64,000 bases of DNA from Tiliqua scincoides. Its lineage: Eukaryota > Chordata > Lepidosauria > Squamata > Scincidae. Location of the stretch: positions 112,113,307 to 112,177,306 of the forward strand of contig NC_089822.1 of the NCBI RefSeq assembly GCF_035046505.1. The letters are read 5' to 3'. Shown here one piece after another: positions 39,860 to 51,897 of this stretch. Position 1 is the stretch's first letter. Each line of letters opens with the position of its first letter. A model generated the notes under the pieces. It was not told the origin of the DNA, made no database searches, and saw only the letters and a list, made by a program, of their open reading frames with translations. The translations under genes and the position numbers were made by a program.

Positions 39860-42285
39860 GGAAACCTATTATTTGTCTCCAGCCATCCCTCCCCTCCCCC
39901 AAAAAACTACAAAAACAATTTGTTCTTAGTTGTGCACAACCCTCCCCAGATATGAAATGAATATACTGTACCTCTAAAAAGGGGGGCAAACTGGCAATCC
40001 CCGCTCCTCTACTTCAATGCTAGCTATTTGTAGCACCAACAGAGGTGGCGGGTGGTGGGAATGTCATCTGAATGAGCACTTCACTAATGCAACAAACTGT
40101 CTAGGGAGATTGTCAAATTCTCTATTTTTCAGGAAACATCCAGGAAGATTTTTTCATCAAAGACACCTTACCCTACTGAATCCAATTCAGCCGGATGATT
40201 TATCCTTCTGAGAAAACCAGGATTCTAATAAGGGCAGTGCTTTTTAAAAAGTGCATGTGTCTTCTCTGTCATTCTCCACCAAGACGAGACCCAGCGAAGG
40301 CTTCCAGACATGGAACATCTTCACACATTGCACACAGACAAGACTGGGGCAGCCACCATACAATCCCAGGAAACTGCAGTCAATCCCAGCTCTCCGACTA
40401 GTGTACCTGCATGATGTGTGTGTCTTGAACAGGTGTTTATCACATTTACACTTCACACTGTTTTTAAAAATGCAGTATGGGATTTCAAAACATGCATTCA
40501 GCACCCCATAGGGTAGGCAGCTCCCCCCATAGGAGACTGGGAGGGGATAAATCAAAGTGGAGACACAAAGGATAAGGATTAAGCAGGCTCTCCTTCCTGT
40601 TGCTTCTCAAGTCTGAATGGCCCCATGACAAAGTAATCTTTTTTGTATGGGGGTGTTGTTCCCTGAATTTGGGTGCAATATTTATTCAGCTCTGAGGCTG
40701 CTCACATTCTTTCAGATAGCTGCCTGCCTGGAGGAAGGGTCAAGGGAGGAAGGCAGAACATCGATAGGATGGTGGTGCTCGTGCTCATTATTAGAAATGG
40801 ATTGGTTGTTTTTCTTCTTCAAACAAATACATTTCTAGATACCTTTAAAAAAGGTATCACCTTTAAAAAAGTCACACAAAGCTAGGTGGATTCTGACAGT
40901 GTCATTTTAAAAAGTAGGTCATGGTGCTAAAAAGTTGGAGAGCCACTGAAATATTGTATCGGAATTTTTTTCTCCCCTTCTCTAACTGGCATTTTTGTAT
41001 GTTGTGAGAAATGTCCTTCATGCCTTCTTGATGCTGAAAACAAAGCACTGTAGGGTGGGGTTTTCTAGCAGATTTTTAGACACTGCTGTTGTACACAGCA
41101 GAGCAGTTTAAAATTAAACGGATGCAAGTTGTCTTTACATTAAGGGTGTTATTGAATGAATTGATGTATTTAGAATTTTATTCATTGTTAATGTTTGCAA
41201 ATAGATTAGTATTTGAAATACCTTAGAGTATTTAATGCATATTTGAAATATAATTTAATTGAATAATTTGTATTTTTTGAAAATGTGAATTCCCCCAAAT
41301 TATGTATTTTGCAGAACCACACAAAGAGAGCAGAGCAGAAGCAAGGAAATGCATAAAGTAAAACTGACATCTCAAGGAACTGCGAGATCTATAAATAGGC
41401 CACAAGAAGCCCAGCCATTGCTCTAGGTAGCTAGAAGTGGGGTGCTGAATACCCTAGTGGAAGACCAGAGCTTGAGATGGGGAAGAGTCCCATTCTCTCC
41501 CTTGTGCAGGGAGGGGCTCTTCTTCCTGAGGCCATATACATTAGAATCCCCCATCTGCACTGCCTGGGGCATCTCCTCTCTACATCTCAGGAGCACCCCT
41601 TCCCCCATCTCCTGTCTAGCTGCACTTGGTCCTGGCTGCAGATGGATCCACAGAAGCAAACACACAGGCAGCCAAGAGCCTCCAGCACAAAGATGCCAGT
41701 TTGTATTTGTTCTGACAGGCAGGAGCTGCTGAGGTCATTGCTCTTGCAGCACTGTGCTGTTTTTTGTCCTTCCCCTTGTGTCACCCACCCCGCAGGATCC
41801 TGGCTGCTGTTCCCAGCAGACTCCCAGAAGGGGGAACCAGCTGCAGCTTCTCTACCAGAAGGCAGGCCTCACTTCCTTCCTCTTGTTTCCTTGCACAGAA
41901 TCTACTGCTGAAGCCAGGCCTCTTCCCCATAGCACTTAGGGGCATAAGGTACGTCTTCACTGAGCCTCCCTTGTAGCAGTTCCAGTTCATTCCATGTTTG
42001 TTCCCCCATCTCTCATTTGTTCCTGTGCTGTCCCCCCCCCCATTTGCAGTTCATATACACACAGGAAAAAAGAGGGACTAAAGGTGGACATAGCAAAAAA
42101 AAGAAAGCACATCACCGCAATCTTTTCTACACAATTACCTGTAGGTAGAAGAAACAATGTAGCTGGAAATACCAAGCTAGCTCACTTACTCACAAGTAAA
42201 ACTGCTTGCAAGTACAGCATGTTCTCACTAACAGTTGTCAGTAAGGTTCTTGGAAACTGCAACTTTAAGCGAAACAATTTAACAG
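39860..42285. other. Intergenic, no gene identified
   Basis: A/T-rich to 41300, then GC-richer. Frames such as 41477-41911 and 41994-42455 have no recognisable product. A C10 run lies at 42032-42041. Confidence 0.4.
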
Positions 42286-42287
42286 TA

Positions 42288-42987
42288 CAGATGTGCCCCC
42301 AAATCTGCAGGGGTTCTAGAACAGAATATCCATGGTTAATGGAAACCACAGATATAGGCAAACACCTCCGCCTGCTCCCCTCACCTCCAGAGACTCCTCT
42401 GAGCCTAGCAGAGGCCGCAGACATCTGTCCGCAGCCTCTGCCAGGGTCTGATTGAGTCCTAGAGGTAAAAAAAAAAAAAAAGGTCACTTCCGGTTTCTCT
42501 GTGAAACCAGTGACTTTTTCAATGCTTTTTAAGACATTAAGAACATAAGAAGAGCCTTGCTGGATCAGACCAAAGGCCCATCTAGTCAAGCTTCCTGCAT
42601 TTCACAGTGGCCCACCAAATGCCTCAGGGAGCACACAAGACAACAAGTGACCTGCATCCTGGTGCTCTCCCTTGCATCTGGCGTTCTGACGTAGCCCATT
42701 TCTAAAATCAGAAGGTTGCATCATGGCTTGTAACCCGTAATGAACAACACTTTCAGTTTCACGGAGAAATTGGAAGTGACTTTTTTTCCCTCTACGGCTC
42801 ATTCTGAGCCTGGCAAAGGCCGTGGATAGATGTCCGTGGCCTCTGCCGGGCTCAGAAGTCCCTCTGGAAGTGAGGAAAGCAGAGCTCCCCTTGCCACCAG
42901 AGGGGGTGCACATGGGGGCCCCACAGACCCAATCTGCAGATAACTGAATCTGTGGATACGGGATCCGTGAATACGGGAAGCCCTCTG
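42288..42987. mobile_element. Tigger-like MITE split by a CR1 fragment
   Basis: Ends CAGATGTGCCCCC and GGAAGCCCTCTG sit between TA at 42286-42287 and TA at 42988-42989, the target of Tc1/mariner/pogo elements. Sequences such as tgaatctgtggatacgggat are typical of Tigger-type ends. It aligns with 28600-29080 except for the CR1 at 42540-42745. Confidence 0.7.
42540..42745 (-). mobile_element. CR1 LINE 3' fragment inside the Tigger-like element
   Basis: agaacataagaagagccttg to gcttgtaacccgtaatgaac is a CR1 3' UTR, more diverged than the 43.5 kb copy. It interrupts the acatta|cacttt... continuity of the host element. Confidence 0.75.
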
Positions 42988-43504
42988 TATAACAAAACCG
43001 ATTTTACCATAGGCTAATTGATATATGTAAACAAGAGTTGTGTTCCTACAGCATATTTCTGGTCACAAAAACATCACTAAACTTCTAAATAAATACTCAA
43101 ACTCTTCTAATATTAAACACCAGTGTGATACTACCCATGTTTCGCTATGATATTTAACTACTTTAAATTCATTTTGACTCGAATAAACTGTCCTTAGATT
43201 GCAATGAACAATTGAAATTTAGCACAACTACCCCATGTCTGGCAACACCCTGTAATTATTGAAAGTCATAGTTCCATCAAATATTTTTGGTTAATAAATT
43301 TTTGTATTTTGAATTTATTTTGTGCAGTACTACTGTAATGGTAGTTGGCTACCATGTTTTTGTCTTTTTAAGATGGGGAAATGCTGGAAAAAAGTCTGTG
43401 GGGAAAGCTCATGTGTAAACGGGGGGCGGGGGACGACTACTAATTTTGTGGACTAAATTGCAAGGCAGTCTCCAGTCAGTATGGTTTTGTAGGGTGTTCA
43501 GTTC

Positions 43505-45301
43505 ACTTCATCTGCAAATGCAAATGGCTTACATCAGCTAGTCACGGAGCCCACTAGAGGACAGGTGACTCTGGATTTAATTTTGTGCGGTACGCAGGAC
43601 CTGGTTAGAGATGTAAATGTTACTGAGCCATTGGGGAACAGTGATCATGCTGCGATCCGTTTTGATGTGCACGTTGGGGGAAGAATACCAGGCAAATCTC
43701 TAACAAAAACCCTTGACTTCCGACGGGCGGACTTCCCTCAAATGAGGAGGCTGGTTAGAAGGAGGTTGAAAGAGAGGGTAAAAAGAGTCCAGTCTCTCCA
43801 GAGTGCATGGAGGCTGCTTAAAACAACAGTAATAGAGGCCCAGCAGAGGTGTATACCGCAAAGAAAGAAGGGTTCCACTAAATCCAGGAGAGTGCCCGCA
43901 TGGCTAACCAGCCAAGTTAGAGAGGCTGTGAAGGGCAAGGAAGCTTCCTTCCGTAAATGGAAGTCTTGCCCTAATGAAGAGAATAAAAAGGAACATAAAC
44001 TGTGGCAAAAGAAATGTAAGAAGGTGATAGGGGAGGCCAAGCGAGACTATGAGGAATGCATGGCCAGCAACATTAAGGGGAATAATAAAAGCTTCTTCAA
44101 ATATGTTAGAAGCAGGAAACCCGCCAGAGAAGCGGTTGGCCCTCTGGATGGTGAGGGAGGGAAAGGGGAGATAAAAGGAGACTTAGAGATGGCAGAGAAA
44201 TTAAATGAGTTCTTTGCATCTGTCTTCACGGCAGAAGACCTCGGGCAGATACCGCTGCCCGAACGGCCCCTCCTGACCGAGGAGTTAAGTCAGATAGAGG
44301 TTAAAAGAGAAGATGTTTCAGACCTCATTGATAAATTAAAGATCAATAAGTCACCTGGCCCTGATGGCATACACCCAAGGGTTATTAAGGAATTGAAGAA
44401 TGAAGTTGCAGATCTCTTGACTAAGGTATGCAACTTGTCCCTCAAAACGGCCACGGTGCCAGAAGATTGGAGGATAGCAAATGTCACGCCTATTTTTAAA
44501 AAGGGAAAGAGGGGGGACCCGGGAAACTATAGGCCGGTCAGCCTAACATCTATACCGGGTAAGATGGTGGAATGCCTCATCAAAGATAGGATCTCAAAAC
44601 ACATAGACGAACAGGCCTTGCTGAGGGAGAGTCAGCATGGCTTCTGTAAGGGTAAGTCTTGCCTCACCAACCTTATAGAATTCTTTGAAAAGGTCAACAG
44701 GCATGTGGATGCGGGAGAACCCGTGGACATTATATATCTGGACTTTCAGAAGGCGTTTGACACGGTCCCTCACCAAAGGCTACTGAAAAAACTCCACAGT
44801 CAGGGAATTAGAGGACAGGTCCTCTCGTGGATTGAGAACTGGTTGGAGGCCAGGAAGCAGAGAGTGAGTGTCAATGGGCAATTTTCACAATGGAGAGAGG
44901 TGAAAAGCGGTGTGCCCCAAGGATCTGTCCTGGGACCGGTGCTTTTCAACCTCTTCATAAATGACCTGGAGACAGGGTTGAGCAGTGAAGTGGCTAAGTT
45001 TGCAGACGACACCAAACTTTTCCGAGTGGTAAAGACCAGAAGTGATTGTGAGGAGCTCCAGAAGGATCTCTCCAGACTGGCAGAATGGGCAGCAAAATGG
45101 CAGATGCGCTTCAATGTCAGTAAGTGTAAAGTCATGCACATTGGGGCAAAAAATCAAAACTTCACATATAGGCTGATGGGTTCTGAACTGTCTGTGACAG
45201 ATCAGGAGAGAGATCTTGGGGTGGTGGTGGACAGGTCGATGAGTGTCGACCCAATGTGCGGTGGCAGTGAAGAAGGCCAATTCTATGCTTGGGATCATTA
45301 G
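43505..45301 (+). CDS. CR1 ORF2, endonuclease C-terminus plus reverse transcriptase, frameshifted
   Basis: The frame reads NGLHQLVTEPTRG, then TLDLIL and LGNSDHAAIRF (the endonuclease Ser-Asp-His motif), a basic linker, SPGPDGIHPRVIKE, GNYRPVSLTSIPGK, YLDFQKAFDTVPH, GVPQGSVLGPVLF and the catalytic KFADDTKLF. After VVVDRSM it loses the CR1 frame near 45240: compared with the 32-kb copy (gatgaaagtgtcg), two bases are missing (gatgagtgtcg). It ends at TAG 45299-45301. The C-terminal part continues in another frame at 45243-45815. The endonuclease N-terminal catalytic residues are absent. Confidence 0.88.
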   Translation, partial: TSSANANGLHQLVTEPTRGQVTLDLILCGTQDLVRDVNVTEPLGNSDHAAIRFDVHVGGRIPGKSLTKTLDFRRADFPQMRRLVRRRLKERVKRVQSLQSAWRLLKTTVIEAQQRCIPQRKKGSTKSRRVPAWLTSQVREAVKGKEASFRKWKSCPNEENKKEHKLWQKKCKKVIGEAKRDYEECMASNIKGNNKSFFKYVRSRKPAREAVGPLDGEGGKGEIKGDLEMAEKLNEFFASVFTAEDLGQIPLPERPLLTEELSQIEVKREDVSDLIDKLKINKSPGPDGIHPRVIKELKNEVADLLTKVCNLSLKTATVPEDWRIANVTPIFKKGKRGDPGNYRPVSLTSIPGKMVECLIKDRISKHIDEQALLRESQHGFCKGKSCLTNLIEFFEKVNRHVDAGEPVDIIYLDFQKAFDTVPHQRLLKKLHSQGIRGQVLSWIENWLEARKQRVSVNGQFSQWREVKSGVPQGSVLGPVLFNLFINDLETGLSSEVAKFADDTKLFRVVKTRSDCEELQKDLSRLAEWAAKWQMRFNVSKCKVMHIGAKNQNFTYRLMGSELSVTDQERDLGVVVDRSMSVDPMCGGSEEGQFYAWDH

Positions 45302-45815
45302 GAAGGGTATTGATAACAAAACGGTTAGTATTATAATGCCGTTGTACAAATCTATGGTAAGGCCACACCTGGAGTATTGTGTCCAGTTCTGGTCGCCGCA
45401 TCTCAAAAAAGACATAGTGGAAATGGAAAAGGTGCAAAAGAGAGCGACTAAGATGATTACGGGGCTGGGGCACCTTCCTTATGAGGAAAGGCTACGGTGT
45501 TTGGGCCTCTTCAGCCTAGAAAAGAGACGCTTGAGGGGGGACATGATTGAGACATACAAAATTATGCAGGGGATGGACAGAGTGGATAGGGAGATGCTCT
45601 TTACACTCTCACATAATACCAGAACCAGGGGACATCCAAAATTGAGTGTTGGGCGGGTTAGGACAGACAAAAGAAAATATTTCTTTACTCAGCGCGTGGT
45701 CGGTCTGTGGAACTCCTTGCCACAGGATGTGGTGCTGGCGTCTAGCCTAGACGCCTTTAAAAGGGGATTGGACGAGTTTCTGGAGGAAAAATCCATTATG
45801 GGGTACAAGCCATGA
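45243..45815 (+). CDS. CR1 ORF2 C-terminal part after the frameshift
   Basis: It reads STQCAVAVKKANSMLGIIRK through PHLEYCVQFWSPHLKK, MIETYKIMQGMDRVDREMLF and GLWNSLPQDV to LEEKSIMGYKP and TGA. It aligns with the C-terminus of the 32-kb copy with only scattered differences (for example, GHPKLS lacks one Leu). It is not a separate gene. Confidence 0.88.
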   Translation: MSTQCAVAVKKANSMLGIIRKGIDNKTVSIIMPLYKSMVRPHLEYCVQFWSPHLKKDIVEMEKVQKRATKMITGLGHLPYEERLRCLGLFSLEKRRLRGDMIETYKIMQGMDRVDREMLFTLSHNTRTRGHPKLSVGRVRTDKRKYFFTQRVVGLWNSLPQDVVLASSLDAFKRGLDEFLEEKSIMGYKP

Positions 45816-46009
45816 TGTGTATGCGCAACCTCCTGATTTTAGGAATGGGTTAAGTCAGAATGCCAGATGTAGGGGAGAGCACCAGGATGAGGTCTCTTGT
45901 TATCTGGTGTGCTCCCTGGGGCATTTGGTGGGCCGCTGTGAGATACAGGAAGCTGGACTAGATGGGCCTATGGCCTGATCCAGTGGGGCTGTTCTTATGT
46001 TCTTATGCA

Positions 46010-47185
46010 AAGAAAACCTTGTGGCAACAGTATGTGGATCTGATGTTTGTTTTGTGAGATTTGTACCATCTGAATATGTGCTTTATGGCCAATGCCTGAC
46101 AGTATGAAATGTATCTTAGTTAAAAATGAACTGTTACAATAGGCACGTGAACATTATGGCCTGACCAGCACTGGTAACTACTGAATGGTGACCATACTAA
46201 AGGTTGCAGTCCTGTGTTCATCCTGAATTCAGCAAGTCTGACTTCCAATAACTGTGCACAGGGATGAACTACACATCATACAAACTTTCCTTTCACACAG
46301 CTACAGCACTTCTGGAACTTTTTTTAAAACATTCATTCCCCCACTCCCACAAAAAGATTGTGTATATATGTGGTTAGCTGCTTTGATACTTTTAAATGAA
46401 AAGTGGTGTATAAATGAATTAAATACATAAAATAAAACCATTACATAGCAACAAGTGCTTCTGCAGGCCTTTAAAACAGAGCCTGGAAGACTGGTCTGTA
46501 TCACTTCACACATTCTGCCGTTTGAATTAATAACCTTGTGGCAGCCATCCCTGCATGCCACAGGCAGATGTAAGTCCAGGAGTCACCATGTGTAAGTTCT
46601 TCTTTTCTGAGATCCACCCTGCCTCCCCCCAATAGCATAGGGCAAAGCAGAACCCAGCAGGCCTGGCTCTCTGCCACCACCACCTGCCTCTGGACATTCA
46701 GCATGTGGCCTCTTCTTATCTAAAACTCCCCCACAGGGAGCATGAAGCAAGATGTGCTCCCTTTTGAGGCCTCACTTTCTGTCCTTTTTTTAAAGAATGC
46801 TTTTGCAAGTCTGGGCTTCTGCCTTTCTACACATCTGGACTAATGCCTCTTTCATGACATAAGCATTGCTACTAGCATCCCCCTGTGCTGGGGCTTCTGC
46901 TCTGCTTCCACCTGACTGTCCTGTGAAAAGATCTCTACATTTACATTTAAGGAGAGCACTTCAGAGAGGAGGGGCAACCCCACAAACAAATGAAGTTCTT
47001 GGAAGGTTGATAAGGGCATTTCATTTGCCAACAATAGAGCAATCCCATGCTCAACCTGCAACGCATGTCCTCTAGCAGCAGTGCCATCTCACAGCAATAT
47101 AACCGGAAGACACGGTTGTCTTGGAGAGAAACAAGGATCCTAGAAAATTAGTGCTGGTCCAGATAATGTTAATGCCAGCAGAAGA
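46010..47185. other. Intergenic, no gene identified
   Basis: A decayed SINE tail (46375-46440) is the only feature. Frames at 46301-46561 and 46866-47075 are unsupported. Confidence 0.4.
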
Positions 47186-47190
47186 AAATG

Positions 47191-47275
47191 AAGGCTGCAA
47201 TCCTACACACTTTCCTAGGAGTAAGTCCCACTGACCACAATGTGACTTGCTTTTAGGTACACACATGCCTAGACT
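47191..47275. repeat. AGTAAG palindromic repeat copy
   Basis: tgcaatcctacacactttcc, then aggagtaagtcccactgacc and gtgacttgcttttaggtaca. Confidence 0.65.
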
Positions 47276-47489
47276 TGAGTTGGAGCAGGATAGAGCACAA
47301 TTCACTGGGAGTTTCTTCTGCAGAAGCCCACAAAAATGAACAGGAGCTCCTGTTCATTTTCATGGTGTTCATTTGAGATTGTCCCAGTGGATAGTGCCCC
47401 ATAGGTCAAATCCATCTCTTGCTGCCAAATCTGGGTGCAAGGGATGGCAGATCAGCTCCAGGACAGGGGCAGGTTTGGCAGCAGCTGCA

Positions 47490-47700
47490 GCCACCAAGTC
47501 CTAGCCTTCTCCAAGTACCATTTCACTAGCACAGTTCCAAGTAGACCCCTCCATGCTGCGGAGGCTTACCTTTGGGTAAGGGGATGAATGTTCCCTTATC
47601 CAGAGGAGACCACCACAACTCCCCCCCCCCCCCCAGGATGCAACAGTGAAATATGGTGTTGCTGCATTGGTGGGGAGGGTGAACCATAGGATTGGATTGT
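47490..47700. mobile_element. Harbinger-type MITE relative
   Basis: ctgcggaggcttacctttgg, gatgaatgttcccttatcca, a C14 run and gaaccataggattgga at the right match the family. The left end is unclear. Confidence 0.45.
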
Positions 47701-48377
47701 CACTCTGTTGTTCTTGATGGCACCCAACACCCACAGACTGAAGTAGCTGCCTCTGCGGAACACAGCCTGGCTCCAAGCAGTTCAAGTTTGTCTGTTGGTT
47801 TCCACGATCCTCCAAGGAGGCAGCCAGGCATGCAAGGTAATCTGGTGGAAGCAAGGAGCTGGAGCCATGCCTGACAAGACCTCTAGGCACCGAACAAGCA
47901 TCCTACATGCAATCTGCAAGAATTGTGCTGACAGTCTACAGCCTATTTCTGAAATTCCTTTGCTATTCAAAAAGGAATAGTTACACCAGAATCTACTGTC
48001 CTTATCACAGTTATGTCCACACAAGGTGTGTTATACCACTGCTTGAATGTGACAAGTTAAAGTATCCAATTAAAAGTCACATAATCTGTGCCAAGCCAGG
48101 CCACATAGTAGTCTGGAGTGGGGGGGGGGTTAGACTGTGGTGCTGGGGGAGGTGGTAGAGTCCACATATCAGAAGGAACTTTATGCAGCATGGTACACTC
48201 CACTCCTTGCACCTGGAATGCTGAACATACATAGGTATGTATTGACTTGAGCTTCCACACTTGCTTATGTACTAAGAGGGAGAGAGAAAGGCGGGACCAG
48301 GTAATTCCCCTGCAGCTCGAGTATGCCTATCCCCCATGGCACTGTAATATTCAATTTTCTTTGCTCTAAAAAAAACG
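47701..48377. other. Intergenic, no gene identified
   Basis: No supported feature except a ten-G run (48120-48129). Confidence 0.4.
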
Positions 48378-48482
48378 AATTCTGAGGTGTTCACTCCTAT
48401 TCTCCAGGCATACACTCTTACACACTCATACACTCATACACAGAGTGTATGCCTGGAGAATAGGAGTGCACACCTCAGAATT
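48378..48482. repeat. Near-perfect palindrome, 41-bp arms
   Basis: Arms at 48378-48418 and 48442-48482 are reverse complements with one mismatch; the core is TATTCTCCAGGCATACACTC against its complement. The 23-bp loop is a short ACACTCAT-type tandem. It could form a very stable hairpin or cruciform. Confidence 0.95.
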
Positions 48483-50475
48483 AGTAGTTTCGTATGCTGC
48501 TCCTCTCCATACCTTTGCAGTGCAGCTATCCTCTCTGAAAGATTACTCCCACCCATGTTCACCACCCCAATCCATATACTGTAGCACCAGAACTATTTTA
48601 GCAATAGTGAATTAGGTTTATTGAGTTTTTGCCCTCTGGAAGGAGACCAAAAAAAGCATATTTCACATTCTCACTGTTGCTGAACATTCTGGGTGAGAGC
48701 ATCCACCCAATCACAAATGCTAAAAGCTCTAATTTAACACATAGCAAAAGAGAAAAAGGTAATAACATGTTAATGAATGATGTGCTGAACACAGAGAAAC
48801 AGCCAAGCAGTACAGCTCACTCCTTTAATACTGGAAGCAAGTTGCCTGCTGTGAGAGGCAGATGAAGTGCTGAAAAAGAAATAACCGAAGCTTATAGGTT
48901 TGTTTGGAACTAGTGTGTAGTCATTTGAAATTTCTTTCTGCAGTTCTATGCGCTGATGTCTCTTAAAAATGATGACCTTTATCAAGAAACTCTCTGAGAG
49001 AAGTTCCTTATTTTTTTAAATTAAAAAAAAAGCAGAGGAAGGGCTGAGGCTATGAGGAAACCAGGGGGCATCCAGGGAGCCTAGAGCAGAGTTGTAGGTT
49101 GAATCCACATCATCAACATGCAGAGAGCATGTGAAACATGAAGGGGGAGTAGGGGGAGTAAAGGAACTGTACAGTCAAGACTGGCCTTATGCACAGCTTG
49201 GAGGTGCATGTTTCCCCTTCACACTTTGTGTTCCCAGTAGGAACTGCTGGTCTAAATACATCTCCACAACCTGCTGCCATAATACAGGGATTGGCCCAAA
49301 TGGTTCACTTACAGACCACACATTTTCCAGCATTGGTCCTAAACAGGAGCAGTAAGCATTTTTGTGCCCTTCTGAAAAATGAGCCTTTAAGAGCCTCGGA
49401 ATTAGCACTCACATTCGCACTCCCACTCCCAAAGAAGAGATCCATAAAGGTGCTTTTAAAGTGGTTCAATTATTTAAGTTGTTAGCGCAAACAGCCCCCA
49501 AGAGCAGCACTTCAGGACGCTAAGTACTTGTAAACCGTGCTCTTTTTGATGGCTATTTCACTGCCCATTTCAGAGTTAGAAAACGTCTTCACTTATGGAG
49601 GCATGCGCTGAGCCCATCCCTGAGCACTGACTAGCTGAGGGCAAGCCTGCAGGGGGTTTACTTTGTAGGAGAGCACTGGGGGACACATGTACCAGCTGAG
49701 AAGGAACTGCACGTGTGCAGCAGCCTGGCCTACGTACAGTTGACTTGTAATTTTCTGCCACAGAAGTGTAATACTCATGTCTGTCATAGGTAGTAGGTAG
49801 CATTCTTGGGGATGGGACACATCTGTCCCCTTGCACCTACAAAATGCTTGCGCACCCACCTTTCCTGACCCTCCCTCCTCTGACATAAAGCTGCTATCAA
49901 AACGCAATTATAGCCATGCAGTTGTGCTGCTGGCAAGTATTTGCCACTCCATGCCATCTAGAACGCCATTGTCTTCTGAAGTCCTGTCACCCCAGAGAAT
50001 TGAATCCTAGGCTTGTCAGGTTTGGACTGTGAGATGGCTACTGAATTTCCCTTAAGAGTTTCACAAATGGTGAAACTGCACCCGATGCAGCAGCTTCTCA
50101 CGTCACTGGGAGTCAGGCAGGAGAAGCTGCATCTGGTAACACTCCCCATGCTTTGCAGCTTTGAAAGAAGCCCCACTCTAAGGGCCCAGCGCTGAAAACG
50201 GAGCACATTTGACAGCACAGGGCATCAGACCCGAATCTCCTGTTTTCAAGGAAAAAAATATGTCTGCTTTATTAAAGCTTAAAACAAGGCGCTTGCATTC
50301 TGAAAAGTGTGCCCAGCAGCTTCTCAAGCTTTTCTACAAAAAGTCTCCCTCAGAAGTTTATTTCTTTATCTGGGAATTTGCATGTTGTCTTTTCACCTCC
50401 TAAGAGGTTCCCAAAGGCAGGTCACTTTTGCTTAAAAACACAAATCCTATTGTTCAGGTGAAGGCAATGGTGGAC
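48483..50475. other. Intergenic, no gene identified
   Basis: Frames at 49189-49485, 49593-49907 and 49958-50218 have no recognisable product. No transposon recognised. Confidence 0.4.
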
Positions 50476-50477
50476 TG

Positions 50478-50665
50478 GCAGCCCAACCCAATTCACCTTT
50501 CCAGTGCCAATGCAGCCACAATGCTGCCCGAAGGTAATGGAACAAATATTCCCTTGCCCTGTGCAGACCTCCATGACTGCTCACCACCACCACCACCGAA
50601 TGCAGTGTGCCTCTCATTGTCACGCTGCGTGGACTCTGGAAAACTGGCTAGAACTGGGCTGTGGG
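50478..50665. mobile_element. Harbinger-type MITE, diverged
   Basis: cagcccaacccaattcacct, tgccaatgcagccacaatgc, gaacaaatattcccttgccc and the right end gaaaactggctagaactggg follow the family. A CCA repeat sits at 50583-50597. Confidence 0.55.
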
Positions 50666-50689
50666 TTGGACAGGGAGCTCATAGGTAAA

Positions 50690-51890
50690 ATGTTCAGAAT
50701 CCCATCTTCAGATGGTTTTTGTACAGGCACTAAATACAGGCACATTATTAAAAGCAAATTAAAACCATGCATGGGTACTTCAGGCATTTTTAGAAAAATC
50801 TTAAAACTACAACACAGGCAATTAAAATGTTTTAGCTGACAGCTTTGTTCATTCACTATTATTATCTCTGATTGTGTGTGTGTGTTGTAACATGTGCAGT
50901 TTTTCCATGGAAGCTGGTTGGCTGTGTCTGGCAGACAGATTTAGTGTGCCTGGACGTACTAAAGGAGGAGAGGGTGGAGGCAATATCCTAAATAGACTCA
51001 CTTTCTAACATGAAAAGAAAGTTCATCCCCTTACGTCTCCACGGGCCTCCAACCACGGGCCTATTTTTCCTTTTTATAGCAAATTTTGGTGGGTGTGTTT
51101 CTCTAAGTAAACCTCCTGAAATTATAAATAACATTCTACAAAGTGGTAATGATAGCTCTGTAGCTCTAGAGGTCCAGACCAGCTTCCCCCCCCCCCCGCT
51201 AAGTCACATTCACCACAGTGCTCCCCCACCTTCCTAAAAATAAATCTCACTTCTTTTGCCTGAAGGGAGATGGGAGAATGCTGGAATGCACCACTTATAG
51301 GAGATTGGACATCTCCAACTTTTTGCTGACATTGCCCCCAAATATCTAGGCCCTGCTTGGATTGTGAACAATGCTGGGAGGAAGAAATCAGGAACTAAGA
51401 GCTTTGCTTTTAAGAGAGGCCAGTGATTAAAGTCTGGCTCAGTAATTCTCAGCCTTTCCAGAACCAGTTAATCTACGTTTAACTCCAAACTCAACCAAGT
51501 TCACATTTAATTTTTTTTTTAAATAAACATATTCTCCCGTCCCATGAAATATCTCCAATGAGAATGAACTGCTTTGACAGTCATTCTTTCCTCCTAGAAA
51601 ACCATGAAAATTGTAGTTTTGGAGAGCAGAGAATTGTGACAGAATTCCAAGCACCTGTGCTAAACTACAATTCTAACATGGGGAAGGGGGAGCCAGGATA
51701 GAACAGAAGTGGTATGTAAATACTGCATAATAGAAGGGGTATAAATTAGCCATGCGGGGCATACCCTCCTTCTCCTTTCTGCATGATGTGTAGAGGGTTT
51801 GCTAATAGAGGCAGGAGTTGGTAGAAGTCATCCCCTCCCTGGCACCAGCAGAAGTGCCATTCTGCTTGTGTAAACCCTCTTTTGAATCCA
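50690..51890. other. Intergenic, no gene identified
   Basis: Contains (TG)n at 50873-50885 and C12 at 51186-51197. Nothing coding recognised. Confidence 0.4.
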
Positions 51891-51897
51891 ACACTAA

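Larger units (their letters stand above)
43505..46007 (+). mobile_element. CR1 LINE, longest copy in the window, 5'-truncated
   Basis: About 2.5 kb from the C-terminal end of the endonuclease (NGLHQLVTEPTRG) through the reverse transcriptase and 3' UTR to two TTCTTATG units. Same young subfamily as 32153-33613 but in the opposite orientation. Confidence 0.92.
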
